Positions 54,217 to 63,083 of a stretch of DNA of 64,000 nt are shown here, one piece after another; the stretch's first letter is position 1; each line of letters opens with the position of its first letter. Source of the DNA: Cesiribacter sp964504565. Its GTDB lineage: Bacteria > Bacteroidota > Bacteroidia > Cytophagales > Cyclobacteriaceae. Position numbers and translations under genes: made by a program. Where the stretch lies: assembly GCA_964504565.1 (NCBI GenBank), contig CAZDEY010000001.1, positions 248,001 through 312,000 on the forward strand, read 5' to 3'. The notes below the pieces were generated by a model that was not told the DNA's origin, did no database searches, and saw only the letters and a list, made by a program, of their open reading frames with translations.

Positions 54217-55332
54217 TTAATCGTCTAGCCGGTTGCGGCGGCGTTTTTCGTAAAAGCGGTCTTCATCAAAATGATCGTGGCTATAGAATCTATCTTTAGA
54301 AGAAATATCTCTACGCTCCGGCATTTCGCGGCCTTCGCCGTAATTAGGCTGCTTTTCGGCATTGCCTAAATTAGAACCGCGGGCGGTTTCATTACTTAAA
54401 CTATTGCTGCTATTTAGGTTAGATGTGCTATGCCACTCGCCGTCGGTTGGAGCTGGCCGGCCGGGGGTACGCTCATCGTAAGGGTTTTCGGTAGCATTAA
54501 CCCGAGGTTCTATATCCGGATTATTCAAACTATTATCATCAGGGGTTTGGTATCGGGGGTTACTTGGGCCTTGCGGTATTGGCTCTTGCCCCAAGCTAGA
54601 AGTTCGCGGCGTTATTCCGCTGTTACGAATCCGGCGGTTGGTATCGGCACCGGTAGTAAGGTTGCTTTCGCCAATAGGTTTAGCGCCGGCAACATCGCGA
54701 TTAGTATACTCTGAAGTCCGCGAACTGCTACTCAATGTATCGCTATCAGCCCGGGTGCTATCCGTCATATGGGCATTTTCAATATCGTAGCGGGCATTAG
54801 TATTATGCACCTCAGGGTTATGCCCTCCGGTTAAATTAGAGCGGTGTACCGGACCCCGGTCAGTTCCGGAAGATACAGGAGTACCGCCGCGTTCAAAGAA
54901 GTTGCGGATTGAATATTCGTATTCGCGGCTTATACCATCGCGGCGATATACCGGGTAGTTTAGAACAGTAGTGGTTTTTATACCACTTACCGTTATATGG
55001 TTGTCAGATTCTTGCAGGCGGGCGGCTCCAATAGGTAATAATAGGTAGTGATCAATGGTATCGGCGGCGTAGTCATCGTATAGATCTACAATTAAATAGC
55101 GAACCTTCATGGCGTTGGTATCAACCACCATATCGTCTACTTTGCCAATTTCCATGTTATCGGTAGTGTATACGTGCCAGCCTCTAACATCCGAATCGCC
55201 TTCGGCTACTTTAAAATCGTCCAGATCGCGAAAGTTTACCAAATGCTTGTGGCGATCGTGCATTTTATGCTTATAAATATCGTCCGATAGTTCGGCCTCG
55301 CGGCTATATTGTGATTTTGTATGATCTTTCAT
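54217..55332 (-). CDS. PRC-barrel domain protein with long disordered tail
   Basis: 371 residues, soluble. PRC-barrel fold at residues 30-115 (FKVAEGDSDVRGWHVYTTDNMEIGKVDDMVVDTN, KVRYLIVDLYDD). From residue 150 to about 330 the chain is low complexity, rich in S, N, T, D and P (SSSRTSEYTNRD, SNLNSSNSLSNETARG). The C terminus is charged (FYEKRRRNRLDD). PRC-barrel stress proteins occur near osmotic and desiccation genes; a role here is inference. Confidence 0.78.
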   Translation of the reverse strand: MKDHTKSQYSREAELSDDIYKHKMHDRHKHLVNFRDLDDFKVAEGDSDVRGWHVYTTDNMEIGKVDDMVVDTNAMKVRYLIVDLYDDYAADTIDHYLLLPIGAARLQESDNHITVSGIKTTTVLNYPVYRRDGISREYEYSIRNFFERGGTPVSSGTDRGPVHRSNLTGGHNPEVHNTNARYDIENAHMTDSTRADSDTLSSSSRTSEYTNRDVAGAKPIGESNLTTGADTNRRIRNSGITPRTSSLGQEPIPQGPSNPRYQTPDDNSLNNPDIEPRVNATENPYDERTPGRPAPTDGEWHSTSNLNSSNSLSNETARGSNLGNAEKQPNYGEGREMPERRDISSKDRFYSHDHFDEDRFYEKRRRNRLDD

Positions 55333-55376
55333 TTCTAAAAATTTGCTTGATTTAAAAAACTTGCTGTGGTTTTAAC

Positions 55377-55583
55377 CTAACTATAAAGTGTTAAGGTTGT
55401 AGTATCATTAGGTGAAGCCGGGTGGTAACCAACTTCTACTTCTTCAACTTCAGGTTCATCGTATACCTCCTCATCCGAGAAAGCTTCTACCAAAACCCAT
55501 ATAAGCCCCAAAATAATTAGTAGCCCTACTATCCAGGGCCAAATTGGGGCTGCTTTACGGGGTTCTACTCTAATTTCAGCCAT
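55377..55583 (-). CDS. Small single-pass membrane protein
   Basis: 68 residues. Basic N terminus (RVEPRKAAP), one helix (WPWIVGLLIILGLIWVLVEAF), then an acidic tail (DEEVYDEPEVEEVEVGY). 45 nt downstream of it lies the PRC-barrel gene on the same strand, so the two may be co-expressed. No family recognised. Confidence 0.65.
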   Translation of the reverse strand: MAEIRVEPRKAAPIWPWIVGLLIILGLIWVLVEAFSDEEVYDEPEVEEVEVGYHPASPNDTTTLTLYS

Positions 55584-55730
55584 AGAAGTTACTGATTTAT
55601 TATGTTTGAAAAATTACCAGATAGCTTAAAAAATTTGCCCTAACTCGCTAGAACCTACGCAACTACCTAGCTTAGTTCTGCTTAGTTAAGTATATGATTA
55701 AACGCGCCGTTTACAGAATAGTTTTAAGCC

Positions 55731-56153
55731 CTAATTGCCCCAGGCCGAAATAATCAGTTTGCGGCGGCCCCCATTATTACGGTGCTCGCCCAGGTAAATA
55801 CCCTGCCAGGTTCCAAGGTTTAGTTTGCCGTTGGTAATGGGTATAAGTACCTGATTACCCAGCAAGGCACTTTTAAGGTGGGCGGGCATATCGTCCGGAC
55901 CTTCTTGGGTATGGGTGTAGTACGGGGCATTTTCCGGGGCTAGTTGGTTAAAGTAGCTACTGAAATCGTGCCGTACGCTGGGGTCGGCATTCTCGTTGAT
56001 GCTGAGCGAGGCCGAGGTGTGCTGAATAAAAACCTGAAGCATACCGCTATGTATTTGAGTAAGGAAGGTAGCGGCTTCTTCTACCTCGCGGGTAATTATA
56101 TGGTAGCCTCGGCTAAAGGCCGGCAACTGAAGTTGAATCTGATAGAACTGCAT
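55731..56153 (-). CDS. YjbQ / UPF0047 family protein
   Basis: 140 residues. LQVFIQHTSASLSINENADPSVRHDF carries the conserved H and N-rich loop, followed by YTHTQEGPDDMPAHLKSALLG, TNGKLNLGTWQGIYLGEHR and RRKLIISAWG. Family members show thiamine-phosphate synthase-like activity in some reports; the true cellular role is uncertain. Divergent from a methyltransferase gene. Confidence 0.92.
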   Translation of the reverse strand: MQFYQIQLQLPAFSRGYHIITREVEEAATFLTQIHSGMLQVFIQHTSASLSINENADPSVRHDFSSYFNQLAPENAPYYTHTQEGPDDMPAHLKSALLGNQVLIPITNGKLNLGTWQGIYLGEHRNNGGRRKLIISAWGN

Positions 56154-56215
56154 AGCAATAAAGCTTTACTCTGTAATTACGTACCTTAGCGAACTGTTTG
56201 AGCTAAAAAACCTTT

Positions 56216-56836
56216 ATGCTACCCGCCGAACTGAATAAAGAATTAGGCAATATAGACTTGTACCTGCTGGATGCTATACTAAAAGGCTATATAGCGAGGG
56301 ACGGCCGGGTGCTGGATGCCGGCTGCGGCGAAGGGCGCAACCTACACTGGCTGCTAAAAAACGGCTATAGTTGTTTTGGGGTAGATGCCAACCCGCTGGC
56401 TATTGAGTTGCTAAAGCAGGTAGCCCGGCAATTGCAGCCTGGTATAGCATTAGAGCAGTTTCAGGATGGCCTGGTAGAACAGTTGCTGTTTCCGGCCGGG
56501 GCATTTAAAACGGTAATTTGCAGTGCGGTGCTCCATTTTGCCCAAACCGATGAGCAGTTTCGCCGGCAGTGGGCCGAGCTATGCCGGGTGCTGGCTACTG
56601 GTGGGTTCTTGTTTATTAGAACGGCTACGGATTGGGGTATGCAAAACAGAGAACTTGAGCTGGATGAGCATACCGAACAGCACCTATTGCCCGATGGAAG
56701 CTTCAGGTTTCTGCTAAGCCAGGAGCTTTTAGCCGAGTTAATGCAAAAGCATAGCCTTAGTTTTAAGGAAAGCCCTAAAACCGTACTTTTGCCCAACCAG
56801 CGCAGCATGGGTGTGCTAATGCTGGTTAAAGAATAA
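56216..56836 (+). CDS. SAM-dependent methyltransferase (TehB/UbiE-like)
   Basis: 206 residues. Motif I GRVLDAGCGEGRNLHWLL at about residues 39-56, acidic CFGVDANP, VICSAVLHFAQTDEQF and GFLFIRTATD. It ends 10 nt before the RDD gene, so they form a pair. Acceptor unknown. Confidence 0.85.
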   Translation: MLPAELNKELGNIDLYLLDAILKGYIARDGRVLDAGCGEGRNLHWLLKNGYSCFGVDANPLAIELLKQVARQLQPGIALEQFQDGLVEQLLFPAGAFKTVICSAVLHFAQTDEQFRRQWAELCRVLATGGFLFIRTATDWGMQNRELELDEHTEQHLLPDGSFRFLLSQELLAELMQKHSLSFKESPKTVLLPNQRSMGVLMLVKE

Positions 56837-56846
56837 GCAAAAACCA

Positions 56847-57323
56847 ATGATCGAAACCCAGGAACCGGAAGAAGAAAGTGTATACTACGCGCCCCATTTG
56901 CAGCGCTTACTGGCCTTTATAATCGATATAATTTTGGCTAGTGTGTTAGCCTCGGTAATTTTGCAGCTTACCGGCGGTGCCCCCCGGGCCAATGCCGATA
57001 TGAGCCAGGCTGAAATGCTGCAAGCAGTTCAGGAGTTTCAGGAAACACCCTACGTGTGGGTGGTTATTGGGGTGCTTATAACTTATTATGCACTGTTTCA
57101 GATAAGTAGTTGGCAGGCTACCCCCGGCAAAAAATTGTTTGGTTTATACGTTACCAACCTGGAAGGCGAACGCTTAAACCTAACCCAAAGCATTTGGCGC
57201 GCCGCCGTTGAGGTTGGCAATTTTATAATATTAGGAGGCTTGCCGGCTATACTGGCCCTGTTTCACCCCCACGGCCAAACCGCCCACGATGTTATTGCCA
57301 GGACGTATGTGTTGAAGCGGTAG
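56847..57323 (+). CDS. RDD family membrane protein
   Basis: 158 residues. RDD signature at the start (HLQRLLAFIIDIILASVLASVILQL) with R and D in the first helix, a second helix (YVWVVIGVLITYYALFQI), TPGKKLFGLYV and a third helix ending in TAHDVIARTYVLKR. RDD proteins are thought to move small solutes or ions; the substrate here is unknown. Confidence 0.88.
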   Translation: MIETQEPEEESVYYAPHLQRLLAFIIDIILASVLASVILQLTGGAPRANADMSQAEMLQAVQEFQETPYVWVVIGVLITYYALFQISSWQATPGKKLFGLYVTNLEGERLNLTQSIWRAAVEVGNFIILGGLPAILALFHPHGQTAHDVIARTYVLKR

Positions 57324-57340
57324 GCACCGCTGTTGAACCG

Positions 57341-57952
57341 TTATCTATATAGTTGAAAGTTATTATTGTTGTACAGTACGTAATCGAACCGGCCATGAAA
57401 GACCTCCTGCTTTCCACAATTTGGTGTATCCGAAATAAAACCGAAGGTGCCGGAAATTATCATGGCATCATCGCGATTGGTAACCGGCTTTACTGACTTG
57501 AAGTAAAGCTGACCTACCCCCATATTGTATAAACAGTCTTCCCAATAAATACTAATGCCTCCAAAATTCAGTTGCCCGTCAAGCGTAATAGTTTGTCCTT
57601 GCAAAGAGAGCAAATCGGAAAACGTATTAATTTTATCTTCCTGAAAAGAAAAGTATACGGTTACCCCCGGAATGTTGCCTTCAGCGCCTGGCTTGCTTAT
57701 GTGGCCCGCTAACGTAAAAACGGCACTATCACTACCATATATAGTCAAATCAGCATTTCTGGAATTTTTAGGATAACCAAAACCACTCTGAACTGATTTC
57801 CACTTTTGATTATTGATTAGTGCCCCGGCAACATCATTACCATCTTCGGTATACATGGGCAATCTTGGATCAATTGGGTCAACCACAAAATTGCCCCCGC
57901 AGGAGGTGAATAGCACCAACCAACAGGTAAATTTCACTATATGCTTAATCAT
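57341..57952 (-). CDS. Lipoprotein of unknown function
   Basis: 203 residues. Lipobox VLFTSC near residue 18 followed by GGN. The rest is beta-rich: VAGALINNQKWKSVQSGFGYP, YGSDSAVFTLAGHIS, LLSLQGQTITLDGQLNF, NRDDAMIISGTFGFISDTPNCG. The order resembles DUF6252-like lipoproteins, a weak call. It starts 8 nt inside the end of the upstream barrel gene, so both are expressed together. Confidence 0.6.
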   Translation of the reverse strand: MIKHIVKFTCWLVLFTSCGGNFVVDPIDPRLPMYTEDGNDVAGALINNQKWKSVQSGFGYPKNSRNADLTIYGSDSAVFTLAGHISKPGAEGNIPGVTVYFSFQEDKINTFSDLLSLQGQTITLDGQLNFGGISIYWEDCLYNMGVGQLYFKSVKPVTNRDDAMIISGTFGFISDTPNCGKQEVFHGRFDYVLYNNNNFQLYR

Positions 57953-58577
57953 TCTTCCAAATTTTAATGCGAAGGCCGGCCTGAAGTGTGCGGGTGTAGA
58001 TATCCTGAAAACTACCTTGAAAATTTCCGTATTTATCTATCTTCTGATAGTGCAGGAGTGGGGTTAATCCGTACACGTATTGGGTATATACCGAAACGCG
58101 CTTAGTGCTAAATGTCTGCAAACCGGCCACCAGGGCTACTTCGTGGCCGGAATATATATTGTATCTTTCATATATATCAGAATCGTCTGAGCCATCTGTT
58201 TCGGGGTCTATTCCGCAAATTTCAGCTCCAAACTGAAGAGTTAACCGGGAGAACACCCGGTGTTTAACAAGCAATTGCAAGCCACTGCTCATATAGCGAA
58301 AGCGATAGGTTTGGTCGAATACCTGATTGTAACCACGCCGGTTAAAAAGAATGGTAGGTTGCACCGACCAGTTAGGAAAACGGCTTGAGTCGGTAATAAC
58401 GGTACTATAGCCTAAGTGATACGAGGCTGTATTCTGCTGGTTAGGAATAACTTCGTTCTCGGGGTGAGAATATCCGCCACCAACTACAACGCCAAAGTCG
58501 GAAAATTTAATTTGGCCTTGGGCAACTTGCAGGCTGAGCGCACTAAAGGCTGCGAGAAGTAGAAGGTGTAATTTCAA
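57945..58577 (-). CDS. Predicted outer-membrane beta-barrel protein
   Basis: 210 residues. Signal peptide ends near VAQGQ. Alternating hydrophobic strands in pairs (FSDFGVVVGGGYSHP, NWSVQPTILFNRRGYNQVF, LTLQFGAEICGI, ISVYTQYVYGLTPLLHY-type segments), ending in an amphipathic strand (LQAGLRIKIW). About eight strands, as in small OmpX/OmpW-like barrels. Overlaps the next lipoprotein gene by 8 nt. Confidence 0.65.
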   Translation of the reverse strand: MKLHLLLLAAFSALSLQVAQGQIKFSDFGVVVGGGYSHPENEVIPNQQNTASYHLGYSTVITDSSRFPNWSVQPTILFNRRGYNQVFDQTYRFRYMSSGLQLLVKHRVFSRLTLQFGAEICGIDPETDGSDDSDIYERYNIYSGHEVALVAGLQTFSTKRVSVYTQYVYGLTPLLHYQKIDKYGNFQGSFQDIYTRTLQAGLRIKIWKND

Positions 58578-58638
58578 CTGTGTTACTTGTTAAACAACAA
58601 GTTTAGTGCAAACCGGTGAGATTTGCAATTAGGGTGTT

Positions 58639-59361
58639 TTATAATATTATCGTTCCTTCTCTAACCGAAATGTCTGAGCCTTCGGCCATAAGTACTGAAT
58701 GGGGTTGGCTGGCATTTATACCAATAAAGTTTTTTCCGTACAGCAAGCCCATATCAGCCTCTATAGAGTAATTATTAATTTTATACACATCCCAACGGGG
58801 GTGCTGCACTTCGTAAGTCTGGGTTTTGCCAGTTCTACGGTTAGTAAATCCCCAATAATGTTCCGTTATAAATTCCTCCAGGCTACCTTCTTTCAGAATT
58901 TCCGGCTTAGGTTCGGCTTGCACACTCAGGTGCATCCAGTGTTGCACGTGCCAGCGGTAAGTTACCTCCAAACTGTCTTCATCTTCTTGCCAATTGTACT
59001 GAATTGGTACTGCACTGTAGGGTTCGCCGTACAACAGCCTTGCCACCCAGGCAATAGCACGTCTAGGTACCAGTTCCTTTACAAATACCACACCCCGCCG
59101 CCAGCCTTCTGCAGTTTTCTGCTTTACGTAGAAGCGCAGATTAATCTCCGGGAAGCGGGTGTGAAGCGGAATAGCCAAGCCCTTTACCCGAACCTCATCA
59201 AACAGAAAGCCTACTAAACTCACTAAACAATCACCCTCGTAAATATCCAGTTCTACTCCCTGAGGAAGGTAGGGTTTTAGCATTTCCGGATTAATATTGT
59301 AATTAGCCATAATCAGCTTTCGCCACTGGGCAGTCAGGAAGGTTGGTTTAGGTTTTGCCAT
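58639..59361 (-). CDS. DUF2071 (YqjF-like) protein
   Basis: 240 residues, soluble. Opening FLTAQWRKLIMANYNINPEMLKPYLPQGVELDIYEG is the family signature; FPEINLRFYVK and RGVVFVKELVPRRAIAWVARLLYGEPY follow. Function unknown; relatives neighbour DNA-photolyase, epimerase or SRPBCC genes in many bacteria, as here. It lies 94 nt after the DUF805-SRPBCC gene, beyond a hairpin. Confidence 0.85.
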   Translation of the reverse strand: MAKPKPTFLTAQWRKLIMANYNINPEMLKPYLPQGVELDIYEGDCLVSLVGFLFDEVRVKGLAIPLHTRFPEINLRFYVKQKTAEGWRRGVVFVKELVPRRAIAWVARLLYGEPYSAVPIQYNWQEDEDSLEVTYRWHVQHWMHLSVQAEPKPEILKEGSLEEFITEHYWGFTNRRTGKTQTYEVQHPRWDVYKINNYSIEADMGLLYGKNFIGINASQPHSVLMAEGSDISVREGTIIL

Positions 59362-59414
59362 TATTAAAAGGTTGAATGGTTAGTCTGTTAATTGCATTAT
59401 GAAACCAGTGCTTT

Positions 59415-59454
59415 TAGCTCAGGGTTTAAACCGCGCGGCGGCCGTCCTGAGCTA
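59415..59454. repeat. Hairpin between the SRPBCC-fusion and DUF2071 genes
   Basis: Arms TAGCTCAGG (59415-59423) and CCTGAGCTA (59446-59454), with a self-complementary GGTTTAAACC in the loop. It abuts the 3' end of the minus-strand gene; without a U-run it is more likely a repeat or attenuator than a terminator. Confidence 0.5.
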
Positions 59455-59455
59455 T

Positions 59456-60826
59456 TTAGCCTTGGGCTTCCCGTCTAATATGGTTGAGTACCCGCAGGTG
59501 TATGCGGTGCAGAATATAATCGGACCAGAGCTGCCAATAAAAGGCCGGAGCTATATGGTGCCGGTACCAAGTTGTACCCCGAAGGATAGTATTGCCTTCG
59601 GAATTAATAATCAGTTCGAACTGGCCTCGTTCGGAGCGGAAGTAGCCGTCCAGATGGGTAATCTCTAAGTTCTGGTAAAAACTCCACTCGGCCATCGGAG
59701 GGGGCTGATCCAGCACATCAAAGGCTAACTTGTACGGCTCGTTCCATTGGGTAATAGGCTCTACAAAATCGCCGGTGGTGAATTTACAATAGCGTACCGC
59801 GCCAACTCCTTGGCCTTCTATTTCAGCATGAGTTGGGTAGGCAATACCATTTACAAATAGCCAATCGGCTGGTTCATCAATATGGCTGAAGGCAATCATG
59901 GTGTCCCAAACTTTTTGCGGGCTAGCCTTAATTTCAACTTCGGTAGTTACCGGAATTAGCGGCGGAGGTTGGTTAGCGTTATCTTCCAGATATCCTATAG
60001 CCAAAACCGCTACCAGGGGGCTGGCCAGTACCTGCAAATTTGTTTGTATACCGGAGGCTGTAGTTAGAAATCCCTTGGCGATAATTCCGCCGATAAACGC
60101 CAGCGGCCAGAGGATAGGAAAGCCCATCAACAGACAAATGATCCCTTCCATAGCCAGAATAAATAGCAAAGTAACAAATACCAGCGTAGCGTTTAGGCTA
60201 AGTTTAAAAACCGACCATCTTTCCAGCTTATTATGAACTGAGTATAAGTAAACTGTAGCAAAGCCTAATAAAAAGGGTACGCCCAAAAAGAGACCCCAAC
60301 CGTAGTCGCCCATCAGTTCAACAAAAAGAAAGGTTAAAAATACTGAAACTGAAGAAGAGCCTACCACCGCAAACAGTATGCTTCCCCATTTTGACTTAGG
60401 TACTACAGTTCGCCATCCTTCGGTACTTCTATTTTTAGTTAAATCAGATTTAGAGGGTACTGCCGAAAGCAACAGAAACATAATTAAATTAAAAAAAGGT
60501 ATAAAGAATAAGAAGAGCCAGTAGTTGGAAAGCCCGGCATCGCGCAGCCTGGCTAGGGTTAGCTTAGTGCCGAAGTAAATAAAAGGTATAGCGGTTACTA
60601 CTAAGGCAATATAGAAGTTAACACCACCTTCAAGCTCAGTTAAATTGAAATCTGTAATCGCTTTATTCTGAACGAAGTAGAAGAGCGGATGAAAGTCCCG
60701 GCCAAAATGATAGGCTAAATACCTATCCAGGTTATACTTTACAGCGAATAAGATAACTCCGGCCAAGAAATAGGTTGAACGATTAAGCTTCGGTCCAGGC
60801 TGGAAGATTTTAGAAATAAAGCTCAT
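59456..60826 (-). CDS. DUF805-like membrane domain fused to SRPBCC domain
   Basis: 456 residues. Residues 1-130 resemble DUF805 (NRSTYFLAGVILFAVKYNLDRYL...LTLARLRDAGLSNYWLFLFFIPFFNLIMF). Another three or four membrane helices run to about residue 290. The C-terminal 150 residues are a ligand-binding SRPBCC fold (TTEVEIKASPQKVWDTMIAFSHI...EPITQWNEPYKLAFDV). The fusion tethers a lipid or aromatic-binding cup to the membrane (inference). Its ATG overlaps the epimerase stop (ATGA). Confidence 0.75.
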   Translation of the reverse strand: MSFISKIFQPGPKLNRSTYFLAGVILFAVKYNLDRYLAYHFGRDFHPLFYFVQNKAITDFNLTELEGGVNFYIALVVTAIPFIYFGTKLTLARLRDAGLSNYWLFLFFIPFFNLIMFLLLSAVPSKSDLTKNRSTEGWRTVVPKSKWGSILFAVVGSSSVSVFLTFLFVELMGDYGWGLFLGVPFLLGFATVYLYSVHNKLERWSVFKLSLNATLVFVTLLFILAMEGIICLLMGFPILWPLAFIGGIIAKGFLTTASGIQTNLQVLASPLVAVLAIGYLEDNANQPPPLIPVTTEVEIKASPQKVWDTMIAFSHIDEPADWLFVNGIAYPTHAEIEGQGVGAVRYCKFTTGDFVEPITQWNEPYKLAFDVLDQPPPMAEWSFYQNLEITHLDGYFRSERGQFELIINSEGNTILRGTTWYRHHIAPAFYWQLWSDYILHRIHLRVLNHIRREAQG

Positions 60827-61772
60827 AATGCTGCTGGTTCAGGGTTCAAGGGGTTAGTTAATTTATTAGAATCATTCAAATCTTCCAAAGCTACTTCCAC
60901 CCGTTCAAACTGAAACTTAAAACCAGCTTCTGNNNNNNNNNNACGCAGCGGCTTTTGAGTATGAGTTCGGTTTCGGTTTTTATAAGGCGGGCGCCTAGCT
61001 CCAGTATTGGTTGGGGTAAAGAAAGGCGAATGGGCAAGTGAGCTACGGTGGTGCGCAAAGCCTGCATAAACTCTCGGTTAGTAACCGGCTGGGGGCTGGT
61101 GATATTTACCGGGCCGCTTATCGGTTCATTATCAATTATGAAATCCAGCGCCCGTAGGTAATCAAGTTCGTGCAGCCAGCTGATAAACTGAGTGCCCGGC
61201 CCCAATCGGTTTACACCTAGCTGGGCTAACTTTTTTAGGGGAACCAGCGCTCCTTCTCTACGGCTTAACACAATGCCCAAACGTAAGGCCACCTTCCTAA
61301 CGGTCGGAATACAAGTTTGGTAAAATTCCCTTTCCCAGCGTTGGCATACCTCCACCGAAAACCCCCGGCCTACTTGCCCATCAGCCTCAGTTTGGGGGGC
61401 GTAAGCATGAATATAATAAGTAGCCGAAGAGGCGTTGAGCCAAAGCTTAGGAGGCTGCCGGCACTGGCTCACTGCTTGGTTTAGTACTCTGGTGCTTAGC
61501 AAGCGCGACTGCATTATCTGCCGCTTATTCTGTTCGGTGTAGCGGCAATCTACCGTTCGTCCGCTAAGGTTTAGTAGTACATCGGCCCCCTCAAGTGCGG
61601 CTGCCCAATTGCCTAAGTTTTTGCCATCCCAAACCAGGTAGGTTAGGTTTCTATTTTCTGTAGTTTGAGGCTTCCGGCTCAGCACCTTAACCTGCCAGCC
61701 TTTCTTCAGAAAATGGTCGGTAGCCAGCTTGCCCAGCAAACCGGTACCTCCGGCTATGATGATGGTTTTCAT
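60823..61772 (-). CDS. TIGR01777 family NAD-dependent epimerase-like protein (SDR), contains a 10-N gap
   Basis: From ATG 61772 (MKTIIIAGGTGLLGKLATDHF; seven upstream codons discarded). Rossmann GGTGLLG, RTVDCRYTEQNKRQI, NASSATYYIHAY and RLGIVLSRREGALVPLKKLA are family marks. Before the gap it reads ELILKSRC; after the gap a different frame gives EAGFKFQFERVEVALEDL, the expected tail, and runs to TGA at 60823-60825. So the ten Ns are not the true gap length, and the frame kept across them (stop at 60891) is false. Members act as oxidoreductases of unknown substrate. Confidence 0.85.
60933..60942. other. Assembly gap (10 N), length incorrect
   Basis: Ten N inside the epimerase gene. The conserved tail lies in another frame, so the real gap is not ten bases long. 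Confidence 0.9.
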
Positions 61773-61779
61773 AATATGG

Positions 61780-62079
61780 TTAGTGAAAGACAATTGTCAA
61801 TTGCATAATGAGAATGAGAAGACCTGACCATAGAACTTTGACCAAAACTTTCCGAAGTGCTAAGCTCAGGCTGTTGCGAAACAGTGAACCCCAGACCTTA
61901 AGTGCGAATAGGTAAAATCCGGTCAAGAGAAAGGAATAGTAACCAGTAATTACGACTATATGAGCAAAGGTACTATGACTATAATATGAGATTCCTGCCA
62001 GCCTTGCTATCATTGAAATACTAATCAAGGCTATATTTATTCTGGCTAACCAAACAGCTAACCGTATAGCAGTTATCAC
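61780..62079 (-). CDS. Small membrane protein, unknown
   Basis: 99 residues with about three helices (INIALISISMIARLAGI, FAHIVVITGYYSFLLTGFYLFALK, VLVKVLWSGLLILIMQLTIV). It lies 2 nt behind the 124-residue membrane gene and 7 nt ahead of the epimerase, so it is part of one operon. No family recognised. Confidence 0.65.
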   Translation of the reverse strand: MITAIRLAVWLARINIALISISMIARLAGISYYSHSTFAHIVVITGYYSFLLTGFYLFALKVWGSLFRNSLSLALRKVLVKVLWSGLLILIMQLTIVFH

Positions 62080-62081
62080 AC

Positions 62082-62456
62082 CTAAGCCCCAACAGCATTG
62101 AAACTTTGCTCTTCGAGCGCGCGGCGGCGTAGTTTAAAGAGCACCCAAATGTTCACTAAGTGCCAAGCGCCCAGAATCAGGATGATGAAGCCAATTTTCT
62201 GGCTTAACTCCTCGGCCATATCGGTAGCGTTTAAAATCCCTCGCATAATCTTCATAGTATAAACCGCGTAGCCTAAATTAACCAGGTAAAAACCAACCTG
62301 AAGTAGCTTATTTACACTTCCGGCCAGGGCATCATTGCCTTTAAAAATATCGTACAGAAATACCTGACCGTTGGTGCCTAAGGTTCGGGCTACCCAAATG
62401 GTAACCGCTACGGTTATAGTTAAATAAAGCAGATAGGTAAGTAGGTGATAGTTCAT
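62082..62456 (-). CDS. Integral membrane protein, unknown, first gene of the operon
   Basis: 124 residues with three helices (LLTYLLYLTITVAVTIWVA, LLQVGFYLVNLGYAVYTMKIM, IGFIILILGAWHLVNIWVLFKL). Basic end (KLRRRALEEQ). It lies directly behind an inverted repeat matching the one before gbsR and starts the tightly packed set with the 99-residue protein, the epimerase and the SRPBCC fusion. Confidence 0.7.
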   Translation of the reverse strand: MNYHLLTYLLYLTITVAVTIWVARTLGTNGQVFLYDIFKGNDALAGSVNKLLQVGFYLVNLGYAVYTMKIMRGILNATDMAEELSQKIGFIILILGAWHLVNIWVLFKLRRRALEEQSFNAVGA

Positions 62457-62480
62457 AGTAGTAGAATTTTAGTTGTTATT

Positions 62481-62507
62481 ATATTTTCAATAAAAAGTGA
62501 AAGTTAT
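62481..62507. promoter_or_regulatory. Predicted GbsR-type operator of the membrane-protein operon
   Basis: Contains ATATTTTCAA, then TTTTCA-N8-TGAAAG. Its near edge is 25 nt from the ATG at 62456, the same distance as the gbsR site. The right half is degenerate. Confidence 0.55.
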
Positions 62508-62520
62508 TAATCAAATTTTT

Positions 62521-63030
62521 TTAGCGCTTACGTCCCAGCTTCATAATGGCTTTCATAAACCAGTTTTCGCTGCTGCTTATAAATAGGTTCAGCATAGATT
62601 CGGACTGCAGGGCAAAATCGTAAATATCGCTGATTAGCTTTCTGAAATCTTTGGTTTCGGCATCCTTGCCCTCTACCGCCTGTACTTCCTGCAGTGCCCG
62701 CAGCATTGGCTCCAGCTCCCGCTTCTTACGCTGTAGGGCTACTTGTTTGGCCATATATAAGGTATCGCGGCGGGCTATAAACAGCTCCTTACGCTCGCCA
62801 ACCCGCAATTCTTTCTCGGCCAGGCCCCACTCCAAAAGGGTACGAAGGTTCATATTGGCATTGCCCCGGCTAATTTGCAAGGCTTCCATAACCTGCTCGG
62901 TGGTACGGGCTTCGTTTTCAACCAGAAGATAGGCGTGAATTTGCGCCAGAGTACGGCTAACACCCCAGCTACTTCCCAGGGCACCCCAGGCTTGTATAAA
63001 TTTTGCTTTGGCCTCTTCCAGCTTCATCAT
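62521..63030 (-). CDS. GbsR/MarR-family transcriptional regulator
   Basis: 169 residues. Winged helix of the GbsR type: AWGALGSSWGVSRTLAQIHAYLLVENEARTTEQVMEALQISRGNANMNLRTLLEWGLAEKEL. The C-terminal half is charged and helical (AKQVALQRKKRELEPML). GbsR senses choline in Bacillus; the family's wider ligands are unknown. The gene lies between its own palindrome and the membrane-protein operon. It is probably a repressor of its neighbours (inference). Confidence 0.85.
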   Translation of the reverse strand: MMKLEEAKAKFIQAWGALGSSWGVSRTLAQIHAYLLVENEARTTEQVMEALQISRGNANMNLRTLLEWGLAEKELRVGERKELFIARRDTLYMAKQVALQRKKRELEPMLRALQEVQAVEGKDAETKDFRKLISDIYDFALQSESMLNLFISSSENWFMKAIMKLGRKR

Positions 63031-63054
63031 GGTGCTAAGGTAGTAGAGGTTTTT

Positions 63055-63080
63055 ATATTTTCAAAAATTATTGAAAATAT
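63055..63080. promoter_or_regulatory. Predicted GbsR autoregulatory operator
   Basis: Perfect inverted repeat, arms ATATTTTCAA (63055-63064) and TTGAAAATAT (63071-63080), spacer AAATTA. It ends 25 nt before the gbsR start. Confidence 0.7.
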
Positions 63081-63083
63081 ATT

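Noticed and set aside
59399..59668. Plus-strand open frame of 89 codons
   Set aside because: Mostly antisense to the SRPBCC-fusion gene, begins inside a hairpin and matches no known pattern.
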